From NCBI GenBank assembly GCA_031308135.1, contig JAHLJT010000631.1, forward strand, positions 150,161,425 to 150,225,424: a DNA stretch of 64,000 nucleotides. Reading direction: 5' to 3'. Of this stretch, positions 55,309 to 64,000 are shown piece by piece. A program made the position numbers and the translations under genes. Below the pieces are notes generated by a model. It worked only from the letters and a program-made list of their open reading frames with translations. It did no database searches and was not told the DNA's origin. This stretch comes from Acheta domesticus (Eukaryota > Arthropoda > Insecta > Orthoptera > Gryllidae). Each line of letters opens with the position of its first letter. Position 1 is the first letter of the stretch.

Positions 55309-55516
55309 TTTGAGGTTATGTAGAGATGACTCCTGTACTCAGAAGTCGCCTCACACGATCTCAGGATGTACTGGTTCTTGAGAAAGATTGTTGGTGTGAA
55401 ACACTTTTGATTTTACCTATTTCACAGTTTAAACACACTTTTTTCACAGACGAAATAAGAACGAAACTGGTTGCAGACGAGAGCACTCGCGGCATCCACG
55501 CACCTTCCTTATTATC

Positions 55517-55806
55517 TAGTTTAGGTTTTATAACAACACAAATATTGAATTTTGCAGGAAAATAATGTTTTGATTAATATTCAATTCTTTTAAAAAAGAA
55601 TGCATCTACCCCAAAATGATATGCGTGTCGCGATTTTTTTGCCATAATGTGCATGTTATTTGTAGAACATTAGATTGCTTGAAGCGAAATACCTGTAGTT
55701 TAGTTTTGAAAAAAACCCAACAAATATTTGAGATCGGTAAGTATTTCGGAGAGTTTTTTTTTACTTTGCTTTCCTTTTTCATAAAAAACATGACAATGCC
55801 CAAATT
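55517..55806 (+). repeat. continuation of the 355-bp array
   Basis: Resumes ttataacaacacaaatattg as in the units at 47990 and 48340. More diverged (acctgtagtttag at 55690). Confidence 0.7.
55796..55806. repeat. 11-bp target duplication ATGCCCAAATT, left
   Basis: Right copy at 57634-57644. gcccaaaatt is a conserved string of the array unit, so the duplication lies within array sequence. Confidence 0.8.
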
Positions 55807-57420
55807 GCAAAAGATTCAGGATTTATTATCTCAAAAAATAAATCCGAATTTATTATTTTTTCAAGAAATCAGAAAATTCTTCAATCAACGGTCCATCTAA
55901 TGATTGATAATCAGCAATTAAAGAGAACCAATATCTGCAAAATTCTTGGAATTTATTTTGATGAAAAGCATTCATGGAAATATCACATTAATACTTTGAA
56001 AGCTAACTGTTATGCTCGACTAAATATATTAAAAACATTATCATCATTAAAATGGGGAGCAGATACATATATTTTAATCAACATTTATAAATCAATTATT
56101 CAGCCAAAAATTGATTATGGTTCAATAGTTTATAGTTCAGCAAAACCTACTCTTTTACAGAAATTAGATCCAATCATTAATTCGGCATGTCGTCTCAGTT
56201 TAGGAGCATTTAGATCCAGTCCAGTTACTAGTCTTCTTGCTGAAGCTGGTTTACTTCCTCTAGAGTTAAGGAGGAAATTAAATTGTTTAAAATTTTCATA
56301 TTCAACATTTATTTCTCCTTCTAATCCTACTAACAAATATATTTTTGAACCCTTTAATCAGCAAGGTTACAATAAATTTCCTTCTCTTCCAAAATCACTT
56401 TGTATAAGAATTTCCAAATATATTTCTGAATTCTCTATTGACCCTCCATTACTTCATCAGAAAAGATTAAATCCCATTCCTCCTTGGTCCTCGTTCACTC
56501 CTTCAATTAATCTAGATTTTACAAATATTCCACATTCAGATTTACCCTCATCTGCTATTTTTTCGTATTTTTCTTCAATTGAAGACAAATTCATTAATAA
56601 CCAATTTTTTTTCACAGACGGTTCAAAACAAGAAGGTGGCGCTGGAGGTTCTATAATTTCATATCACCCTCAAATTAATTATATTACTCGTTTACCAGGC
56701 TTCTTTTCTATTTTTTCCTGCGAAGCCTGGGCAATTATTAAAGCTTTAGATCTCTATTTACAAAACAGAACATCGTCAGATTTGATTATTTTCTCAGATT
56801 CACTTTCAGTAATTTACGCTATTCAAAATAAACTGTCCAAAAACCCATTCATTCAAGAAATTCAAGAACGTCTTCTATCCTTGGCCCAAAATCATTGTAA
56901 CATCACACTTGCATGGATCCCTTCTCATCGAGGAATAAAGGGAAATGAAGATGCTGACTCCTCAGCAAAGAATGCTTCTCAACTCCCTTTACCCAATAAC
57001 TCCATCTTTGGTTCTCTTCAAGACTTTAAAAAACTTCTTCAATCATCAGCATTAAAAATATGGGATTCGAAATGGAAATCAACACATTCAAAATTACATC
57101 AAGTTAGAAATTCAGTACTAGATCCTCCTCTTCTTCTTTTGAACTTTAAAAGAAAACATCAGGTCATTTTATCAAGGCTCCGAATTGGCCACTTCAATTT
57201 GAGTCACGGTTATTTATTTCAAAAGACGAATCCAGTTCCCTGTCCAAATTGTGGTCAAGCTATTTCTACATCCCACTTATTAGTGGAATGTCCTTTTACT
57301 ACTAACCTCAGAAAAAAATTTAAAATTGATCCGGTTATCCATTCTCTATTGAATTCCACTCCAGAGTGTAAAAAGGTTATTAAATTCCTATGCGAATCAA
57401 AATTAGATAAATATATTTAA
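55807..57420 (+). CDS. I-clade ORF2p fragment: RT thumb, RNase H, CCHC
   Basis: Open from the truncation point for 537 codons, no native start. Begins KDSGFIISKNKSEFIIF (RT, just after the active site), then CKILGIYFDEKHSWKYHI, YGSIVYSSAK and LGAFRSSPVTSLLAEAG (thumb). RNase H: FFTDGSKQEGGAG (Asp), FSCEAWAIIKAL (Glu), FSDSLSVIYAI (Asp), WIPSHRGIKGNEDAD (His, Asp). C-terminal CPNCGQAISTSHLLVECP gives CCHC. The first in-frame ATG is at 55900. Not expected to be expressed on its own. Confidence 0.9.
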   Translation, partial: AKDSGFIISKNKSEFIIFSRNQKILQSTVHLMIDNQQLKRTNICKILGIYFDEKHSWKYHINTLKANCYARLNILKTLSSLKWGADTYILINIYKSIIQPKIDYGSIVYSSAKPTLLQKLDPIINSACRLSLGAFRSSPVTSLLAEAGLLPLELRRKLNCLKFSYSTFISPSNPTNKYIFEPFNQQGYNKFPSLPKSLCIRISKYISEFSIDPPLLHQKRLNPIPPWSSFTPSINLDFTNIPHSDLPSSAIFSYFSSIEDKFINNQFFFTDGSKQEGGAGGSIISYHPQINYITRLPGFFSIFSCEAWAIIKALDLYLQNRTSSDLIIFSDSLSVIYAIQNKLSKNPFIQEIQERLLSLAQNHCNITLAWIPSHRGIKGNEDADSSAKNASQLPLPNNSIFGSLQDFKKLLQSSALKIWDSKWKSTHSKLHQVRNSVLDPPLLLLNFKRKHQVILSRLRIGHFNLSHGYLFQKTNPVPCPNCGQAISTSHLLVECPFTTNLRKKFKIDPVIHSLLNSTPECKKVIKFLCESKLDKYI

Positions 57421-57633
57421 TAGTTCCTTTATTGCAACAAAAAAACACATATCTGTAATATCGAATGAAATCAGAGTTTTATATTGTTCGCTAAATATCT
57501 GTTGTATAATGTTTACTAAATTTCTCATTGTAATGTTTGTTTATGAAACTGTATTATTTTATTATGTAAAACTGTAAAGTAGTGATCGCTTATGACCAAG
57601 ATGTTTCACAGCGATCTGAAATAAATTAAATAA
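55807..57633 (+). mobile_element. 5'-truncated I-clade LINE
   Basis: 1.83 kb, plus strand, in the same array with ATGCCCAAATT on both sides. It starts inside the RT after the YADD box and ends gcgatctgaaataaattaaataa. Related to but clearly different from the full-length copy at 50-55 kb (a separate subfamily). The frame is open through its whole length, so it is young. Confidence 0.9.
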
Positions 57634-57644
57634 ATGCCCAAATT

Positions 57645-58759
57645 ATTTCAAGATCGCATCTTATTTGTTGGTATGTGTTCAATTGTTAGTAAATTCCATA
57701 TTTACATTTGTTAGTTAAGTTTGTTTTCTTTTTTTTTGACGAATGAAAGATTGAGAAATAATGTAGTTTGCCTTTTATACTAGGCATTATTCTTTTCCCA
57801 TTTTTGGATTTCTCTATTACTGATTGTGATTTTAGAATTGTAGATGTATAGTTAAATAACTATTTTATCTTTTAATTCGTCGCTGCTTTTTGGAGAGAAT
57901 TTTTCTTGTATGAAATATTTAATAAGTCCATATTGGATATTTACATAGGAATGAATTAAAGTAATTATTTCAAGGCTTGATATTGATCCTGTCCGAATAA
58001 ATTGTAAAACTCTCAACAAATACAGTTTTTTCTTTTTTAATGTTGGAAATAGACGTGTACGGTATAATTCTCCCAGAATATGTGTGAAGTTTCTCCGGAT
58101 TTCCTAGTTTTGAGATAGTGAGATTCTAGCTTCTCCATCCTCGTTTTTGCTAAGTTGATATCGGGGTGTTTTTTGATGACACTAAAGAACCCAAAATTAT
58201 GGCCCAAGATTTTTTGAGTTGAGTTGCTATTGGGATGGTTTTAAATATTTGTTATCGTACGTAGGGGTGAGTTTCGAAATTTTGAAAAGGAACAAAAATT
58301 TCGCACGTTTACGACCACACAAATATTTTCGAGTTTTCAGTACGGGTGGGTGTTAAATTAACAGCCCACAATTTTTAACCTTAATTTCGGAGATTGTAGG
58401 GTACCAAAATAATGTTTCTGGTGTCACTGAAGAGCCCAAAAATATCCCAAACTTATGGTGGGAGAAATTTTGAAATTTGAGAATTAGGGGTGATTTTGAT
58501 TTTTTTGTTTTCGTATTTAGGGGTGTGTTTCGAAATTTTGAAAAGTGGCCCCCAGAAGCCCAAAATTCACTTGTTTTGACCGTGGAAAAAAATTTGAATT
58601 TTAAGTAAGTGGGGGTGCTAGCTTTACCGGCCAAAATTTGAAATCGTAATTTCAAGGTGTTGGGAGGTAGCCCAAAATTTTTGGAAGGCTGAAATTAGCC
58701 CAAAATTATGGCGCAAGCATTTTTGAGTTTTGAGAAAGTGGGGGTGCTAGCTTTACCGA
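57645..58759 (+). repeat. decayed right part of the array
   Basis: Diverged unit remnants (cccaaaatta, atttttgagtt, aaattttgaaa) and three half-sites resembling the TIR palindrome: gtgggtgttaaattaac (58344), gtgggggtgctagctttacc (58609-58628 and 58739-58758). Confidence 0.55.
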
Positions 58760-59339
58760 CGTAGTGGCGCCTGATATTACAAGCACACCGTCCAGACTTG
58801 TTCCCTGCCGAATACCGCCGTGTGTGTAAATAAATAAAACTGTGCCCGGCGGGGCCCGACTCGGCCGTGGGCATCGTCTGGCGGAGGCCAATTTGCACCT
58901 AAAAACTCCCGCGCCACCACCCGGAGCCCCTCGATGCCCCTAGACCCTGTCAAAGAAGATAGTGCAGTGATGGAGCAGTTAAAATGTAAATAGTGTAAAT
59001 AGTAATCAGTGCACAACAAGGACTTGACAGAGACATCTGTGCTTAGTGTCAGGTCATTTCAGGATAAGAGAATTTCGAAGATAAAAGCAATAAGGACGCG
59101 ACAGAGTCGCTTATGAAGTAATTGTAATTAGATGTATATTGTTGAAGTAATGATAGTGTAAATAAAACAAAAGGGGTGCATCAGTTACACAAGAGAGGAA
59201 AATCCTCAGACTATTATAAATAACGCAAGAAAGGTCAAAGCAATCTTGAACTCTCCAACCATCCAATATATACATGCTATGTAGTGCAAAACTACCACCA
59301 TCTATAAAAATTGTTCGGTCGACAATAAACGCTACTTAA
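58760..59339. other. unassigned internal segment of the Mutator-like element
   Basis: A GC-richer 150 bp (58830-58950) and then AT-rich DNA. No frame longer than about 80 codons and no transposase motif. It could be captured host sequence, but nothing proves this. Confidence 0.3.
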
Positions 59340-59958
59340 ATACAGAGTAATATACGTAGTATAGGGAAAGTTATATAATGCTGCGGGGAAAATGGCGAAT
59401 TTTCGTCAGCAAAAAATTAGTTGTCTCGTCGTTATGACGAAAAAGTGGATAAATCCAGTTGCTAAATTAAGAAAAAAAAATCCCTTAACACGGGGTGTAG
59501 ACAGAACCCGTTTTTTGTTGGTCCTTGATTCCCAAAAACCAACTGAAAGGAAAACGTCCATCTGTCCGTCCCCGTCCGTCCGTCAACACTGCTAGCACCT
59601 AAACCATACGTACGATTTCTTCCAAAATGGATATTCCCCGCACGATCTGGTTTGAGTGAAAGCTTTGAGATTTGGAAAAAGATTCTATAAAATTTTGGGG
59701 TACTTTACATGAAGCTCCCCGGACGTTTTTAAACTTTTCTCAAAAACTGCTCCAAATTTTTCTTTAAATTTCTTGTAAGAACAGAGTAAAATGCACTTAT
59801 TATGGTGACATAGGTACGACGTTCACGGTAAACTATAAATTTCCGAAAATTGTAAAATTTTGAATTTTATTCAACGTCTTCCTCCAACTACAAAATTGCA
59901 GATGGAGATTTTTCCTTCAAATATATTTTTTTCTTCATAGTGAGTTCTTTCATAGTGA
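59340..59958 (+). mobile_element. family A Helitron-like 5' part
   Basis: Parallels 1530-2155: acgtagtatagggaaagtta, ggcgaattttcgtc, the gtccgtc microsatellite (59560-59583), caacactgctagcacctaaa, ccatacgtacgatttcttcc. It stops at tttcatagtgag, where the right TIR begins. Confidence 0.75.
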
Positions 59959-59961
59959 GTG

Positions 59962-60385
59962 GTGTTTATTCGCCCGTAAGAACCAATGTTAATTGTTTCG
60001 CTTTGTACAGCCCTGATTTTTGGAATTTGAAGGCGGGAATGATTTGTTTCCAAGAGCCTAAAATTATTCTTAACTTTCGGGAGGGGTTTGAGATTTTTCC
60101 TATGGTTTTTTGATTTTGGTGTTATTTCACCCGTAAGAACCAATGTTAATTGTTTTGCTTTGTCCAAATTTTGGGATGGGTTTCAGATTTTACAATTGAT
60201 TTTGAGATAGATTGTGGGTGGGCGCTGCTGGCTTTAGACTAAAGCTAGCAGCGCCCACGATTTTCGGAAATCCAGAAGAGCCTAAAATTCGGGAATAGAG
60301 CATTTAATTAGCCAAAAATTAGCCTAAAATTTTGGATATAGTTTGGTTGAGATTGGTTTCTGGGCGCTGCTAACTTTAGATGGCT
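59962..60385 (-). repeat. right terminal inverted repeat
   Basis: Reverse-complement partner of 47517-47826. Contains an internal duplication: cgtaagaaccaatgttaatt occurs at 59980 and 60131, each followed by gtttcgcttt/gttttgcttt. Confidence 0.85.
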
Positions 60386-60394
60386 GTACGGACG
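60386..60394. repeat. 9-bp target duplication GTACGGACG, right
   Basis: Perfect match to 47508-47516. Confidence 0.85.
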
Positions 60395-61330
60395 TGCGAT
60401 GGGTGGCAAAAAGTTAGTCATCGGGTGAAGACGGGCGAAGCGATGCGACTGTTAATTGGAGAGAGGAATGCACGTAAATGTTGCGCCACAGAACTGGGAT
60501 AGGTGTTGGGTTAAGGAAATTGAGTGACGAATGTGGAAGTGCAGTTTAAGGAGTGAAACAAGACGAAGCGGCCATAAGATCGTAGTGGAGTATAGCCTGC
60601 AGTGAGTGATATCCACGTGGTGTGAACGGAATTAGTAGAAGAAACGGAACAGTATATATCCACAATCGACCGGACTAATGGTAAATTAGGTGAACAGTCG
60701 ACGATAATTACTGCCGAAGTTAAAATCCACAGGCGGATGCAGTAACAACGTTTTAGAAACGTTAGAAGCACACTACAACGGCCGAGAGTGGGGTGAGAGC
60801 CGGCCACGGTGGCGGGGAGTCCCCCGGTCTTCCGAACGCGGCCGAAAGCAACGAACATCCCCGAAGGGCAAGGTGGCGGACGACGCGTCGGCAGGCAGCG
60901 GATGGAACAAGCGACCAGGGCGGCATCGCAGAACTCCCTTCCCCTTCGCCGGTTCCCCGGCGGTACGAAGAGGCCAGAACGCGGCAGTGCGGCGCCCGGC
61001 GCCGGCTCGCCAGCGGAGCAGTGAGCAGATGGAGACGCTATTCACGTTGGAGTGTCACGGCTAGAAGCGGAAAGGGTAGGGAGGGAAGGTAGTTAGCCCT
61101 TGGAGAACGTTGATTTTGTGTCGAGGTTTTTCCCCAAATATAGTTAAGCATAGGAGAGGGAACAGAATGAATGCTAGCATAAACGTTAAGGGCAACCAAT
61201 TTGTAAAATAATTATTTGTGTAATTAAAGGAAAATTCTGTTAATCACAATTTCCAGTGTACGCATGATTAAAGCCGGAGCCCATTCCCGGACAAGAATCC
61301 CTGTCCCTTATATCTCTATTTCTCTCTTCT
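60395..61330. other. GC-rich target DNA of the Mutator-like element
   Basis: Together with 47330-47507 this is the disrupted locus. CpG-dense at 60780-61080, with unrecognised frames on both strands. It might be the LTR/leader of the gypsy-like element whose gag starts at 62567 or a host 5' region; I cannot decide. Consensus LTR ends and a primer-binding site were not found. Confidence 0.35.
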
Positions 61331-61365
61331 TAATTTTGTGCAGAGTCTATCCACGACTCGTTTCA

Positions 61366-61433
<68 letters not shown>

Positions 61434-61435
61434 CA
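61366..61435. repeat. TA then GA microsatellite
   Basis: atatat run followed by gagagaga. Confidence 0.95.
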
Positions 61436-61951
61436 AAACTCCAACACCGTTGGACCAATCTTAATGAAAGTTGGCACTTATACGTGTTTTTTCACCGAGA
61501 AGGCTTATGTGTTGTTAATTCTGTTGTAACTCCACTACATGGCGCTACATATTCACTACATATCCACTACATATTCACATCATATGCAATCTGCATCACT
61601 CTCAGTAGCATTTTGAATCTATATCGTTAAATAACTCCTAAACGAGACGTTCTATGGCCTTAAAAACTAAAATTTAAATTCAAAGAAACGTTTCTCACAT
61701 CGTTATCTACATAAACTCTTCCTGAACATTCGATTACATTTTTGCTGGTACGGCGCTTCCCAATATTACTTCACCTGCTCAGAGACGTGCAGAATCTGCA
61801 AGCAAATGTGAATGAGAGGGAAAGAGAGCAGCAGAGACAGGGACACACAGAGACAGAGAGGGCCAGAGTAGAGGAGGGAGAGACAGTGAGAAACGAAGAT
61901 GGGAGGGAAAGGAAGGAGATGAAGGGCAGAAAGTCTGTCGGGTTTTCCTAG
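61436..61951 (+). mobile_element. Helitron-like family B copy
   Basis: Similar to 11400-12137: atatcgttaaataactc, aaacgagacgttctatggcc, ttcgattacatttttgctgg, cagagacgtgcagaatctgc, a GA-rich run (61812-61925), and ctgtcgggttttCCTAG at the end before T. Inserted in family A DNA, which resumes at 61955. Confidence 0.6.
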
Positions 61952-61954
61952 TTG

Positions 61955-62055
61955 CATTTATGAGTGCATTTGCTTTAAACAATGTCTGATCAAGTTTCTC
62001 GAAAACTCAACAGTTATCTGTGAAAATAAACGGCGTAAAAACGGCGGTTCAATTC
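61955..62055 (+). repeat. family A Helitron-like fragment
   Basis: gagtgcatttgctttaaaca, agtttctcgaaaactcaac and aaaacggcg parallel 2455-2560 of copy 1. Confidence 0.6.
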
Positions 62056-62071
62056 AAGCAATCTTGTACTA

Positions 62072-62170
62072 TACACCGACCCGGCTGTGCGAAGTCCGCA
62101 TCCACTGTACGGCGATGGGAGTTCTCACACCATACAGTGGTTGCGGACTTCGCCCAGCCGGGTCGGTGTA
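62072..62170. repeat. 38-bp inverted repeat (hairpin)
   Basis: Arms 62072-62109 and 62133-62170 with a 23-base spacer: TACACCGACCCGGCTG, gcgaagtccgca, ccactgta on the left and their complements on the right, three mismatches by eye. GC-rich arms in AT-rich DNA: a strong cruciform/hairpin former, possibly a small MITE. Confidence 0.85.
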
Positions 62171-62566
62171 CAGTTTCGCACCAAGAAGAAGCGTGAGTGA
62201 TTGCACGCACTAGGCTGTTGTTGCATCTAGCGCCTTTCAACCTGGGGCTCGAATTCATCAAAAATATTCTGAATTCCCAGTTTTATTATTGGCTGCATCT
62301 ATCGTCCAGAAACATCTGAATTCGAATTTTCCAAATATTTCATGACTATCGTATTTTTCCATCACTGGTGCTCACTCCATCTTTCACACACAATGGCTTC
62401 TGACTCACGATATTTGTTAGCACAGAACAAATTTTCCACTTTATTTAAATCTGGTTGTAAATATTTGTAAAATACATTGTATTTACTTTTCAACTTTGTG
62501 TATGTGTTGTTGATTTTGTTAATTGTGTGTGTTATTTTACATTGTTGTATACGGTGTTAGTTTACG

Positions 62567-64000
62567 ATGGCAGATGGATTTAACTTAGCTAGAAATTTCC
62601 AGCGATGTTCCGGTAGTGATGACGTAGAGCAGGGGGAGGAAGCAGTAAGTACCAGTACCCGACTTGCAGCCGAGGAAATGTCCGAAACCGATCAAGGTGT
62701 CCCAAGTGCAGATACGTCTCCCACAGAATCCCAGAACACCTCTCCTGCTGATAGGGTCGCTGGCCAAATTGAAGGTGCCAAAAATTAATTATGAATTTGA
62801 TGTCAGAGTTCATGTCACAAATGAACAACAACTTAGTTGAAAATAATGCCTCTCTGGCCAATAACTTGAATGAAAATCTTTCTCAATAATTATCTCAGAG
62901 TTTTCAACTAGTAGCAGAAAAATTAGATCAAAACCGACAGCATCTAGAATCTTCTATTGACGCTAAATTTTTAGAGAGTACTTCCCGATTAGAACAGAAT
63001 CTAAATTCTCAATTTAAAAAACATATTGAAGAATTAAATAGCAAATTTTTATAAAGTCACCGGTCAATGTGAGCAATTTGAACGGACTTTCAAGCAATAA
63101 CTCAAAGACAGTGTACAATAAACCAAGGAGGATGTGAAGGTCGAGGTTAATGTGAGATCTTCGCTATTTCCAACGACATGGATGATAAAATCCAGAAGTA
63201 AAAAACAAGTTCAGCATCAATGAAGTAGTTATTGCAGCTGTTTCGAACAAACAAACTGGAACTGATAAACTAGTTAAAGAATTTAAAAACGAAATTTCTT
63301 TGGAAATTCAGGTCCAAAAAGTCAAAATAGTTTCGGAATTTTCAGAACTTAGTAAGAAAACTGAGGAGATTGAAACCAAAGTTAGTATGTGTGCAGAAGA
63401 TGTTCGTCAATTATCACAAACAGTTGACAACATGCCACAGTTAGTTGGAGAAGTAGCTTAATCCCTATTAGCACTTCCACATAACCTAGTCTTTGAAGCA
63501 ACACCTAAAAAAACCCTGCATCTTCATAATAGCAGTTGAGAATTATTTCTCATTCCATCCTACCCCATAAAACAAAAAAGTTAGAATTCTTTAACTTTAA
63601 CTTAATTCTTTAACTTAACAGGAATAAATAAGACCAAGATATGGGCTGACACTACACACCCTCTACCTAAAACTATACAAGAATTCGAAATTAAATTTTA
63701 TGACAGATCCTGCAACCATGAGACCCAGTTCAAGTATAGAATGAGTTTACTGTATGGGTCATAGAGGAAAGGAACTATCAGTGTGCAAGACTACGTCACG
63801 GAATAATTAGCTGGATTGAAGCTGTGTTCAAATGCCTGAAGAGGAAATGGTGTGCTTACTCATAAGTCACTTGCCATTGCATATTCAAAATTTATTTAAG
63901 AATTTTTTGCCTGAAAAACTTTTAACACAACTCGGATAGTACGATGAAACCTTTGATTTATATGAAAGAATAGGAAAGTCCAAAACAAATGTTAATGTGG
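62567..64000 (+). pseudogene. gypsy-like LTR retrotransposon gag, decayed, runs off the window
   Basis: The frame opens MADGFNLARNFQRCSGSDD and runs 73 codons to a stop. After shifts, a coiled-coil-like part follows (MSEFMSQMNNNLVENNASL; SRLEQNLNSQFKKHIEELN) and then a capsid-like stretch (FEIKFYDRSCNHETQFKYRM, ISVQDYVTE, LLISHLPLHIQNLFKNFLPE). The last order (QEF..KF..., G..SV.DYV, E..V..L...LP..I) is that of retrotransposon gag capsid proteins. At least six disabling changes. Nucleocapsid and pol would lie beyond 64000. Confidence 0.55.

Larger units (their letters stand above)
50107..55516 (-). mobile_element. full-length I-clade LINE, apparently intact
   Basis: 5.41 kb on the minus strand in the tandem array, flanked by a perfect 13-bp duplication TAGTTTAGGTTTT (50094-50106 and 55517-55529). 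5'UTR about 208 bp, ORF1 (55308-54025), a 32-bp gap, ORF2 (53992-50222), 3'UTR 115 bp with a stem-loop (50136-50167) and an A-rich end. Both ORFs are uninterrupted with all catalytic residues. ORF2 with endonuclease, RT, RNase H and a terminal CCHC places it in the I group (I/Nimb-like). Confidence 0.93.
47517..60385. mobile_element. 12.9-kb Mutator-like element with long TIRs and internal satellite array
   Basis: Starts AGCCATCTAAAGCTAGCAGC and ends, as reverse complement, AGCCATCTAAAGTTAGCAGC. The 9-bp duplication GTACGGACG is perfect on both sides. Inverted similarity continues for over 300 bp each side (47517-47826; 59962-60385). Each arm contains a 41-bp near-perfect palindrome of the terminal motif (47644-47684; 60218-60258). 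Inside are a tandem array of about 355-bp units, two nested I-clade LINEs and a family A Helitron-like fragment. Without the LINEs it would be about 5.6 kb. No transposase seen. A 9-bp duplication with long TIRs fits Mutator-like elements; Merlin or related families (8-9 bp) are alternatives. Confidence 0.75.

Noticed and set aside
60511..61092. Frames of 60-115 codons on both strands
   Set aside because: GC-rich sequence without domain; may be TE leader.

Overview
This is a eukaryotic window from a large, repeat-rich arthropod genome, most likely an insect. The evidence is the mix of non-LTR retrotransposon clades (RTE, CR1-type, jockey, I, R4/Dong), Tc1 and piggyBac remnants, Helitron-like elements carrying GTCY or GA microsatellites, an AT-rich background broken by short CpG-rich blocks, and trinucleotide microsatellites. 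I see no confident host protein-coding gene, no rRNA or tRNA, and nothing prokaryotic. Almost everything identifiable is a transposable element (TE), and the value of the window lies in the nesting, which can be read from target-site duplications (TSDs).

Layout. 0.3-9.7 kb: one decayed RTE-clade LINE on the minus strand, cut into three pieces by two Helitron-like insertions (1.5-3.1 kb and 3.8-8.4 kb). The second insertion contains a CpG-rich, promoter-like stretch. 9.8-12.1 kb: a CR1-type 3' tail, a piggyBac transposase C-terminus and a GA-rich Helitron-like element. 13.2-15.9 kb: degenerate CR1-type LINE, copy 1. 17.3-25.8 kb: CR1-type copy 2, with a nearly intact esterase-type ORF1 carrying an N-terminal 2A-like motif, a broken ORF2, and two insertions in its 3'UTR. 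One is a young 3.4-kb minus-strand LINE with an open 866-codon frame; the other is an R4/Dong-type scrap sitting in a TAA microsatellite. 26-33 kb: mostly unassigned DNA with GC-rich patches. 34.2-34.75 kb: a piggyBac-like non-autonomous element flanked by TTAA. 35.1-41 kb: a decayed minus-strand jockey LINE interrupted by a 592-bp solo LTR and by a 1.46-kb LTR-like insertion. 41.1-43.5 kb: remnants of R4/Dong, jockey and a Tc1 transposase. 46.0-47.3 kb: a long fold-back element.

47.5-60.4 kb is the most notable structure: a 12.9-kb element with long terminal inverted repeats and a perfect 9-bp target duplication (Mutator-like signature). It is filled by a tandem array of about 355-bp units and was later hit by a full-length I-clade LINE with both ORFs open (13-bp TSD) and by a second, 5'-truncated I-clade LINE with an open frame (11-bp TSD). 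60.4-64 kb: GC-rich DNA, Helitron-like fragments, a perfect-looking hairpin, and a decayed gag of a gypsy-like LTR retrotransposon running off the window.

The order of insertion can be inferred: old RTE, CR1 and jockey copies first; then Helitron-like elements, LTRs and the Mutator-like element; then the open-frame LINEs at 21.6-25.0, 50.1-55.5 and 55.8-57.6 kb as the youngest and possibly recently active.
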